NCBI RefSeq assembly: GCF_009765215.1
Contig: NZ_VLNV01000004.1
Span: 124,001 to 188,000 of the forward strand
Direction of reading: 5' to 3'
Length of the DNA stretch: 64,000 bases
Source: Lysobacter prati
GTDB lineage: Bacteria > Pseudomonadota > Gammaproteobacteria > Xanthomonadales > Xanthomonadaceae
In this document: positions 33,839 to 40,119 of the stretch, one piece after another
Position numbering within the stretch: position 1 is the first letter of the stretch
Layout: each line of letters opens with the position of its first letter
Translations under genes and position numbers: made by a program
The notes under the pieces: model-generated
Told to the model about the DNA's origin: nothing
Database searches by the model: none
Seen by the model: only the letters and a program-made list of their open reading frames with translations

Positions 33839-34219
33839 ATGCCAAGATCTCTGATGACCGTCAGGCCAATCTCGGACGCAGAAGCCGCTGTCGTCGAGCG
33901 TGCTCTTGCCGTGGCGGCAACTGAAGAGTCCGCGTCTGCACTTCGTGCGTCGATCCCGGCGCTGCAAGTTATTGGAAAGTGTGAGTGTGGATGCGCCTCT
34001 GTAGATTTTTGCAGGCCTGCGCCTGGCCAGCTTGCTCACATAGTCGCTGATGCGGTTGCCAGATCTCCCAATGGCGAGGATCTTGGGCTAATCGTTTGGG
34101 CGCTCAACGACCGCCTTTCGGGGTTAGAGGTGTACAGCTACTCAGACAATCCGGCACCGCTGCCGGTAGTAGAATCGATATCGGGGTATGGCGGTGCAGG
34201 CGACACAGATGCTGCCTAA
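33839..34219 (+). CDS. cassette 10: hypothetical protein with CxCxC motif
   Basis: A 126-residue soluble protein with a predicted helical N-terminus (SDAEAAVVERALAVAATEE) and a central cysteine cluster, GKCECGCASVDFC, that could bind metal. ATG at 33839 starts three bases after attC9; ATG at 33854 is the alternative. The stop TAA (34217-34219) is provided by the attC10 R'' box. Family not recognised. Confidence 0.62.
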   Translation: MPRSLMTVRPISDAEAAVVERALAVAATEESASALRASIPALQVIGKCECGCASVDFCRPAPGQLAHIVADAVARSPNGEDLGLIVWALNDRLSGLEVYSYSDNPAPLPVVESISGYGGAGDTDAA

Positions 34220-34273
34220 CCATTCATTCAAGCCGACACCGCTCCGCGGCGCGGCATGACTCAGGCTTTCCCG
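34214..34273 (+). repeat. attC site 10 (R' box lost)
   Basis: R'' GCCTAAC and both arms are present (GCGGCGCGGCATGACTCAGG), but where GTTAGGC is expected the sequence reads CTTTCCC. The right-hand box is destroyed, so cassette 11 is probably frozen behind cassette 10. Confidence 0.75.
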
Positions 34274-34285
34274 CAGGTGGCCCCT

Positions 34286-34675
34286 ATGAAGCGCACATGG
34301 ACAATCATCGGAGTTTCGGATGTTGCTCGCAGCTTCAAGTGGTATCAGTCGCTGTTCGGGCTATCTGATACGGCCCCTGCTCACTCCTACTTCGGCCAGA
34401 TCCTCGACACCGACGGGACGGTCTTACTCTGCCTCCACCAGTGGGGAGCGCACGAGCATCCGACGCTGAGCAGCCCCGACCATGCGCAACCAGGCAATGG
34501 GCTACTTCTGCTCTTCCGGGTAGACGACTTTGATGAGGCCCTTGCCAGGGCACGTGCACTTGTCACCCGCCTTGAAGAGGAGCCTGACGTGAACCCCAAC
34601 ACCGGAACCATGGAGTTTGCGCTCCGAGACCCTGATGGGTATTACGTCATGGTGAGTGCACTGGTTGCGGCCTGA
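34286..34675 (+). CDS. cassette 11: VOC family protein (glyoxalase/bleomycin-resistance fold)
   Basis: A 129-residue protein of the vicinal-oxygen-chelate superfamily. It opens with WTIIGVSDVARSFKWYQSLFGL, the usual first beta-alpha-beta unit, and closes with MEFALRDPDGYYVMVSAL, including the DPDGY signature. ATG at 34286 is preceded by AGGTGG; the upstream ATG at 34256 lies inside the broken attC10. The TGA stop comes from the attC11 R'' box. Substrate unknown; members include lyases, dioxygenases and drug-binding proteins. Confidence 0.82.
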   Translation: MKRTWTIIGVSDVARSFKWYQSLFGLSDTAPAHSYFGQILDTDGTVLLCLHQWGAHEHPTLSSPDHAQPGNGLLLLFRVDDFDEALARARALVTRLEEEPDVNPNTGTMEFALRDPDGYYVMVSALVAA

Positions 34676-34729
34676 CAATTCATCAAGCCGAGGTCGCTGT
34701 CGCGGCCCGGGTTAACTCTGGCGTTAGGC
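34670..34729 (+). repeat. attC site 11
   Basis: A 60-base diverged site with R'' GCCTGAC and R' GTTAGGC. The arms are imperfect (AAGCCGAGGTCGCTGTCGCGG). Confidence 0.75.
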
Positions 34730-34766
34730 TGCGCAATAATTGGCACCCTCATGACGGGAGTCCGAC

Positions 34767-35015
34767 ATGCTGCAGATGCGTCCAGGGTGCGAGTGCTGCA
34801 ATGTTGATCTGGCGCCGGATTCGAAGGACGCCTGGATCTGTTCGTTTGAGTGCACGTTCTGCACCACTTGCGTTGAGTCAAAGCTTGGTGGTCGCTGCCC
34901 CAACTGTGGCGGCTCGTTCTCCAGGCGCCCTACTCGCGTCGGTGGCGCCTTGGAAAGGAACCCGGCATCGACAGAACGCGTCTTCAAACCCGGTGGCTAC
35001 GCTCCAGCTGCCTGA
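34767..35015 (+). CDS. cassette 12: DUF1272 family zinc-ribbon-like protein
   Basis: An 82-residue protein with eight cysteines in pairs: GCECCNVDL, ICSFECTFCTTC and RCPNCGG. This arrangement is the signature of the DUF1272 family, which probably binds zinc. A GGGAG site precedes ATG 34767. The TGA stop lies in the R'' box of the degenerate attC12. Members are small cytoplasmic proteins without known function. Confidence 0.82.
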   Translation: MLQMRPGCECCNVDLAPDSKDAWICSFECTFCTTCVESKLGGRCPNCGGSFSRRPTRVGGALERNPASTERVFKPGGYAPAA

Positions 35016-35064
35016 CAAGTCATTCCAGCCGAACACCAGCCGCTTCGGGCTTGGTGTTTTTGGC
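35010..35064 (+). repeat. attC site 12 (degenerate)
   Basis: The left half resembles attC (R'' GCCTGAC, then AAGTCATTCCAGCCGA), but the right half has no L' or GTTAGGC box. Instead the stem AACACCAGCC / GGCTTGGTGTT plus TTTTT forms a terminator-like hairpin at 35032-35061. It is either a decayed last site or a site replaced by a terminator. Confidence 0.5.
35032..35061 (+). terminator. possible rho-independent terminator
   Basis: A ten-base stem with one bulged base, a six-base loop centred on GCTTC, and a run of five T. It overlaps the degenerate attC12 and would close transcription of the cassette array. Confidence 0.5.
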
Positions 35065-35088
35065 ATTCCAGCTGATCGGAGAGGGCAA

Positions 35089-35604
35089 ATGATCGAACTT
35101 CCCATTAGAGATCCGTGCGACTTTTGCGAGGGAATGGCAGGTCGCGAGGAACGATGGGCGATCATCGAAGAGAACGAACATACGTTGACCGTGATCAATC
35201 CGTGGCAGTTCGAAGTCGGCCAGTGCTGCGTTATCACACGTCGACATGTCGCGACGCTACTCGATCTTTCCGGGCAGGAATGCGGGGCTATCCTGATCTC
35301 GGCTAAAAGAGTCGCAGAGGCCCTCGTCAACGCTTATCGACCCCTCGGAATACTTACGTTCCAGAACAACGGGGTCTATAGCGGACAGGAAACGCCGCAC
35401 TTCCATTTCCATGTCGTGCCTCGGCAGAAGGGCAGCGATTGGGGCATAGGCCCGCCTCAACTCGCAACATTCGATGGCGCAGGACGCGAAAGAGGTACCT
35501 CGCACGATCCAAGCGGGGATGCGCAGCGTCGGGCGCGAGTTCAAGTTTCCGCCAGGCAACTCAGTGAAACAGCGGCCCTGATTCGTTCGAATCTGCCGGA
35601 GTAG
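35089..35604 (+). CDS. HIT family (histidine triad) protein
   Basis: A 171-residue protein with the histidine triad HFHFHVVP near residues 102-109, the nucleotide-phosphate-binding signature of HIT hydrolases. An N-terminal CDFC pair lies near residues 10-13. GGAGAGGG precedes ATG 35089, which is the natural start; the open frame extends upstream through cassette DNA. The composition is lower in GC than the next gene, and it may be the last, attC-less cassette. Members cleave nucleoside phosphoramidates or dinucleoside polyphosphates. Confidence 0.85.
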   Translation: MIELPIRDPCDFCEGMAGREERWAIIEENEHTLTVINPWQFEVGQCCVITRRHVATLLDLSGQECGAILISAKRVAEALVNAYRPLGILTFQNNGVYSGQETPHFHFHVVPRQKGSDWGIGPPQLATFDGAGRERGTSHDPSGDAQRRARVQVSARQLSETAALIRSNLPE

Positions 35605-35668
35605 CCAGGTCGGGGCGGATGGCGGCAGGTAGACTGTCGCCACTGGTTCGGCGCTGGGGCGGGGCTCG

Positions 35669-36817
35669 ATGAGAACACTGGTTCTGGGTGGCTATGGGAA
35701 CTTCGGCGCACGCATTTGCCGCGCCCTCGCCGGCGACCCGACCATCGACCTGCTGGTGGCCGGTCGCAACCGCGACCAGGCGCAGCAACTGGCCGACACA
35801 CTCGATGGCGCCGCCAGCGCAGTGGCCGTCGACTTCAACTCACCGGACTTCGTGCGGACCGTCAGGCAGTTGGACGTCGGACTCGTCGTGCATGCAGCCG
35901 GGCCGTTCCAGCAGCAGACGTACACAGTGGCGCACGCGGCCGCGGAAGCCGGCGCGCACTACATCGACCTGGCCGATGGCCGGCGCTTCGTCTGCGACTT
36001 CCCCGCAGCGTTGCATGCGCGCTTCCAGGCCGCCGGGCGCACCGGCATCACGGGTGCGAGCACCGTTCCGGCGCTGTCGTCGGCGGTAGTCGAGCATCTG
36101 TGCGCGGGATGGACTGCGATCGATTCGATCGACATCTGCATCGCGCCTGCGCAGACCGCACCGCGCGGGAAGGCGACGCTGGCGGCGGTGCTCAGTTACT
36201 GCGGCGAGCCGATCCGGATCTGGCGCGGCGGGAAATGGGACCAGGCGCCTGGCTGGGCCAACCCGGAGCGCGTGGATTTCCTGCGCATGCGTTCGCGCAT
36301 CGGCGCCCTGTGCGACATCCCCGACCTCGAACTCTTTCCCTCGCACTACGCCGTGCGTGACCGCGTGATGTTCCGGGCAGCGCTGGAAGTCGGAATCACC
36401 CAGCGCGCCTTCGCGGTGCTGGCATCGCTTCGTGGCCACGGCCTCCTGCGGCGGCCTGAGCGATGGGCCGGACTGTTGAATCGCACCGCCGTTGCGTTCG
36501 ACTCCCTGGGCACGGCCCTGGGCGGAATGGTCGTCCGCGTCGAAGGCCTCGATGAGCACGGACGCCCTGCCCGCCGGGCATGGCACATCGCCGCCGACAA
36601 CGATCATGGCCCCGAGATTCCGTGCATGCCCGCGATCCTGCTGGCCCGCAAGCTGGCCGCAGGTACCGCGATGCCGGCGGGTGCTTTCACCGCGACCGGC
36701 CTGCTGTCGCTGGCGGAGTTCGGGGGTGAGTTTGCACGCTGGGGGATGGTGACCGACATCGTCGATGAAGCATGCTCGTCCGCTTCCGAACCCATCCCGG
36801 ACGCCACGGCCGCATGA
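35669..36817 (+). CDS. saccharopine dehydrogenase-like NAD(P)-binding protein
   Basis: A 382-residue protein opening with the Rossmann motif LVLGGYGNFGARI at residues 4-16. It has the family pattern GLVVHAAGPFQQQTYTVAHAA near 75-95 and ITGASTVPALS near 130. It belongs to the saccharopine dehydrogenase / trans-acting enoyl reductase group. It returns to high-GC host composition, marking the right flank of the cassette array. Its stop overlaps the DUF2269 start (ATGA), so the two are coupled. Substrate unknown. Confidence 0.8.
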   Translation: MRTLVLGGYGNFGARICRALAGDPTIDLLVAGRNRDQAQQLADTLDGAASAVAVDFNSPDFVRTVRQLDVGLVVHAAGPFQQQTYTVAHAAAEAGAHYIDLADGRRFVCDFPAALHARFQAAGRTGITGASTVPALSSAVVEHLCAGWTAIDSIDICIAPAQTAPRGKATLAAVLSYCGEPIRIWRGGKWDQAPGWANPERVDFLRMRSRIGALCDIPDLELFPSHYAVRDRVMFRAALEVGITQRAFAVLASLRGHGLLRRPERWAGLLNRTAVAFDSLGTALGGMVVRVEGLDEHGRPARRAWHIAADNDHGPEIPCMPAILLARKLAAGTAMPAGAFTATGLLSLAEFGGEFARWGMVTDIVDEACSSASEPIPDATAA

Positions 36818-37302
36818 CGACCTACCTGCTGGTGAAGTGGATCCATATCCTGTCGAGCGTCGTGCTGGTCGGCACGGGATTCGGCACTGCGTTCTATCTG
36901 TTCTTCGGCAACCGCAGCGGTAACGTGCAGGCGCAGGCGGTGGTCGCGCGGCTGGTGGTGCGCGCGGACTGGTGGTTCACCACGCCGGCGGTCCTGATCC
37001 AGCCTGCAAGTGGTTTCCTCATGGCGCACCTGGCCGGGTGGCCACTGACGACGCCGTGGTTGGCGCTGTCGATTGCCCTCTATCTGGTCACCGGCGCCCT
37101 GTGGTTGCCGGTGGTATGGCTGCAGTTGCGGATGGCGGCCATGGCCACCGCGGCCGCCGAGGGCGGTAGTGCGCTTCCGGCCAGTTACTGGCGCCATGCG
37201 AAATGGTGGGAGGCGCTGGGCTACCCTGCCTTCGCCGCGATGCTGGCGGTGTTCTACCTGATGGTGGCCAAGCCCGTTACCTGGTCGCAGCTGCTGCCCT
37301 GA
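36814..37302 (+). CDS. DUF2269 family membrane protein
   Basis: A 162-residue integral membrane protein with four hydrophobic segments: YLLVKWIHILSSVVLVGTGFG at 4-24, then segments near 53-72, 77-98 and 135-152. It begins with the family pattern KWIHILSS...GTAFYLFF. ATG 36814 overlaps the upstream stop. Histidine and arginine near the first helices are family features. No known function. Confidence 0.78.
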   Translation: MTTYLLVKWIHILSSVVLVGTGFGTAFYLFFGNRSGNVQAQAVVARLVVRADWWFTTPAVLIQPASGFLMAHLAGWPLTTPWLALSIALYLVTGALWLPVVWLQLRMAAMATAAAEGGSALPASYWRHAKWWEALGYPAFAAMLAVFYLMVAKPVTWSQLLP

Positions 37303-37329
37303 TCCTTCGTCATCTACGCAGAGACCCGC

Positions 37330-37824
37330 ATGAAGAAGCCGATCCAGTTGATTGCCGCCTTGATCGCCGTTGCCGCTGCGGGAGCATCGTTCGCTTCCGG
37401 GCCCGACAACGCCAAAACAGCCGCAGATCCGTTGTTCGATAACATCTCGGCGCTGGATACCGAAGTGTTTGCAGCGTTCAACACCTGCAGCGAGCCGGGG
37501 CAACTTCAGAAGCACGCCAGCTACTTCGCCCCGGATGTCGAGTTCTACCATGACACCGGCGGCGTCACCTGGTCGCGGCAGGAGATGCTCGCCAGCACGG
37601 AGAAGTATGTATGCGGCCACTTCCGCCGCGATTTGGTGCCGGGCACGCTTAAGGTCTACCCGATCAAGGATTTCGGCGCCATCGAGGAGGGCTCGCATCG
37701 CTTCTGCCAGTTCGATAGCGGCAAGTGCGAGGGCCTGGCGGACTTCCTGATCGTGTGGAACAACAACAACGGCAAGTGGCAGATCACCCGGGTGCTCAGC
37801 TACGGGCATCGGGAAAACAAGTAA
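37330..37824 (+). CDS. exported SnoaL-like/DUF4440 (NTF2-fold) protein
   Basis: A 164-residue protein with a signal peptide (IQLIAALIAVAAAGASFA) and an NTF2-like core: EVFAAFNTC, HASYFAPDVEFYHDTGG, and a C-terminal DFLIVWNNNNGKWQITRVLSYGH. Three cysteines are present in the mature region. ATG 37330 lies 27 bases after the DUF2269 stop. Such proteins are often small enzymes or ligand-binding proteins; nothing more can be said. Confidence 0.75.
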   Translation: MKKPIQLIAALIAVAAAGASFASGPDNAKTAADPLFDNISALDTEVFAAFNTCSEPGQLQKHASYFAPDVEFYHDTGGVTWSRQEMLASTEKYVCGHFRRDLVPGTLKVYPIKDFGAIEEGSHRFCQFDSGKCEGLADFLIVWNNNNGKWQITRVLSYGHRENK

Positions 37825-37902
37825 CGGGACCAGCCCGGAAGGCACACACGCCGGCTTCGCCTGCCACCGGCGACAATCCCCCCTCAATACGGAGGTCCGC
37901 GG

Positions 37903-38250
37903 ATGAACTACCAGGGAAGCTGCCATTGCGGCCGCGTCGCGTTCGAAGTGGAAGGCACCATCGACAGTGGCCTGTCGTGCAATTGCTCCATGTGCGGTCG
38001 CAAGGGGTCGCTGCTGTGGTTCGTTCCGCGCGACCAGATGCGACTGAAAACCCCCGAGGATGCCGCGAGCACGTACCTGTTCAACAAGCACGTGATCAGG
38101 CACCGCTTCTGCCCGGTGTGCGGAATCCATCCCTACGGCGAAGGCACCGACCCGAAGGGCAATCCCATCGCCGCGATCAACCTGCGTTGCCTCGAGGACA
38201 TCGACCTCGCCGCCATCCCGGTCCACGAGTACGACGGCAAGTCGAAGTAG
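37903..38250 (+). CDS. GFA/CENP-V family zinc protein
   Basis: A 115-residue protein with the GFA zinc pattern: CHCG near 6-9, CNCSMCGRKG near 27-36 and FCPVCGIHP near 71-79. These seven cysteines bind two zinc ions in the family first named for glutathione-dependent formaldehyde activation. Most members are uncharacterised. GGAGG precedes ATG 37903. It converges with the long minus-strand operon ending at 38275. Confidence 0.88.
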   Translation: MNYQGSCHCGRVAFEVEGTIDSGLSCNCSMCGRKGSLLWFVPRDQMRLKTPEDAASTYLFNKHVIRHRFCPVCGIHPYGEGTDPKGNPIAAINLRCLEDIDLAAIPVHEYDGKSK

Positions 38251-38274
38251 GGCCGCGCTGCCTGATCAGACAAA

Positions 38275-40119
38275 TCAGGCGCGACGCCCGAGGCGCGAGC
38301 GCTCCAGCCACCAGGTGGCGGCGCTTGCCAGCAGCCACGCCAGCCACCATGGCCAGCGCTCACCGGGGTGACCCGGGACCGAGCCCGCTGCCGCGACATT
38401 GACTGCGGAACTGGCGGCCAGTCGCGAGGTGGCATCGCGCGACTCGCCTGCGCGCAGGCCAGTTGCAGCGGCTGGCGAGCGCACGAAGAACGACAGCGAC
38501 TGCTGGCCGGATCGCAGCTGATGCCAGCCGGCATGACGCGGCCAGAACGCGGCGCAGTTGCGCGGGCCGGTGGCAGGGTCGCGCAGCAGCGCGACGATGT
38601 CGCCAGATGGCGTCCTTACGTTTGCAGCGGCGCCGACCGCGCACAGTGCGATGCGATCGTGTTGGCGCGGTTCGCCGTCGATCACCAGGTCGTTGCGAGC
38701 CTGTGCGCGGCCAATCGTGGCCAGCGCGGTGCTCCACATTTCGCCGTGCAGGTCGTCGCGACCGGCCAGCACCAGGCGGTAGCTGTCAGTCAGTGTCCAC
38801 AAGCCAATGCGTCCACGCCTTTGCGCACGCCATGCACTCATCCAGGTGCCGGCGTCGTCGCGGAGCAGCGGCACCGCGTCGCCGGGCTGGATGCGCAGGT
38901 CGCGTCGCGTCAGCACAGGCACGTCGGGCAATGCGGCGTCGTGCAGCCTGGGCGCGCCCGGCGTGCCGGGCCCGATGCGTGCGCGGGTGGCGTCTTCGTC
39001 CTGTGTGGTCGCGGCGAGTTTCACCGCTGCCGAATCGTTGCCGCCGGCCACCGCGAACCCCAGCGCTTGCAAGCGGCGACGCTCGGCCGGCGACGGTGCG
39101 GCGGTCACCCGCAACAGGACGCCGAGTCCGTTGTTGATCGCATCGTTGAGGGCGGCGCGCTGGTTGTCGCCCAGCGCGGACCAGGCGCGTTCGTCCAGGA
39201 TTACCAGGTCGAAGCGGCCGAGGTTGGCGGCATTGATGGCGATCGGCGCATCGCCCAGCTGCATGCCGCCGCCCACCGAGACCTGGGTCTGCAAGGCCAG
39301 CATGGCGTCACGCGCCCAGCGACGCAGGTATTTGACCTCCGGGCCCGGCGCGCCGGCCATCAACAACACGCGGGGCGGGGTGGCGGCGGTCGCCTGCAGG
39401 GGAAGTTCGACGTCTTCGACGATCGCTTGCTTCGCATCGCGCAGGCGGATGGTGAAGCTGGCCGTGCCTGCGACGCGCAGGCTCGCGGTAAGGGTGAAGC
39501 GTCCATTGGCTGGCAGCGCGACGCGATCGACGCGGCGGTGACCCGGGTCGAGCAGTTCGGCCGAGCCGTTGCGCAGATCGTGCGCGCGGCCAGCGACCAC
39601 GAAGTCCGCACCTGCGACCACCTGGCGTGGCGCCTGCAGTTCGACCAGTCCGCGTGGCAATGGACTGGCGTTGAATTCCAGTGCCAGGCCACGTACCGAA
39701 TCGCGATCGCGGGGCTCAAGACCCGCGCCTACGATCCGCACGCGCCGGGTGCCCGGGTGTTGGCGCAGTGCCGTGGCCAGATCGGGAACGCGCTCGACAT
39801 CGGCCAGCGACGGTGCTTCAGGCAGGGCGACGAATGCCTCACCGCCTCGGCCCGCACCCAGCTGCGCCGTCGTCGCACCGGCAGTTGCCACGACCAGCGT
39901 GCCCGCTTCACCCGGCAGCGAGGGCGGCACCAGTGCGAAGTACAGCAACGTCGCGCACACCGGTTGCGCCAGCAGCAGCAAGGCCAGTCGCCAGCCGCGC
40001 GAGCGTTGCGCAGGTTCCGCGCGCCACTGCCGGTGCAGCAATCTCGCGGAAGCGATCACAACCGCGAGGGCGAGCAGTACGGCCACCAGCAGCGGCACGT
40101 TGAAAGCGGGCGCGGTCAC
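38275..40119 (-). CDS. membrane-anchored protein, last gene of the MoxR/TldD run
   Basis: A 614-residue protein with two N-terminal hydrophobic segments (VPLLVAVLLALAVVIASARLL, then LALLLLAQPVCATLLYF) and a C-terminal one (WPWWLAWLLASAATWW). The middle is a large periplasmic-type region with a glutamine-amidotransferase-like stretch, PRVLLMAGAPGPEVKYLRRW...FDLVILDERAW. The GTG start at 40119 overlaps the DUF4175-like stop, with GGAGG nine bases upstream, so the long upstream frame is not used. It resembles the extra membrane proteins found in MoxR-DUF58-BatA clusters. Confidence 0.7.
   Translation of the reverse strand: MTAPAFNVPLLVAVLLALAVVIASARLLHRQWRAEPAQRSRGWRLALLLLAQPVCATLLYFALVPPSLPGEAGTLVVATAGATTAQLGAGRGGEAFVALPEAPSLADVERVPDLATALRQHPGTRRVRIVGAGLEPRDRDSVRGLALEFNASPLPRGLVELQAPRQVVAGADFVVAGRAHDLRNGSAELLDPGHRRVDRVALPANGRFTLTASLRVAGTASFTIRLRDAKQAIVEDVELPLQATAATPPRVLLMAGAPGPEVKYLRRWARDAMLALQTQVSVGGGMQLGDAPIAINAANLGRFDLVILDERAWSALGDNQRAALNDAINNGLGVLLRVTAAPSPAERRRLQALGFAVAGGNDSAAVKLAATTQDEDATRARIGPGTPGAPRLHDAALPDVPVLTRRDLRIQPGDAVPLLRDDAGTWMSAWRAQRRGRIGLWTLTDSYRLVLAGRDDLHGEMWSTALATIGRAQARNDLVIDGEPRQHDRIALCAVGAAANVRTPSGDIVALLRDPATGPRNCAAFWPRHAGWHQLRSGQQSLSFFVRSPAAATGLRAGESRDATSRLAASSAVNVAAAGSVPGHPGERWPWWLAWLLASAATWWLERSRLGRRA

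Larger units (their letters stand above)
29368..35604 (+). mobile_element. integron cassette array without integrase (CALIN)
   Basis: About twelve attC sites in the same orientation, mostly 60-61 bases, occur every 290-930 bases and enclose small plus-strand genes. The consensus has R'' (GCCTAAC), L'' and L' (AAGCCG / CGGCTTAA) and R' (GTTAGGC). Base composition is visibly less GC-rich than the flanks. No intI gene lies in the window, so the array is a cluster of attC sites lacking an integrase or the far part of a chromosomal integron. The right limit is uncertain: the HIT-family gene at 35089 looks compositionally like cassette DNA but has no attC after it. Confidence 0.85.

Noticed and set aside
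29777-34729. CRISPR array
   Set aside because: The repeats are regular and 60 bp, but the intervals are 290-930 bases and coding, and the repeats have integron attC boxes. No cas gene is present.
29777-34729. ordinary REP or tandem repeat family
   Set aside because: Each copy has ordered R'', L'', L', R' boxes and lies after a small gene in the same orientation, which fits attC and not REP.
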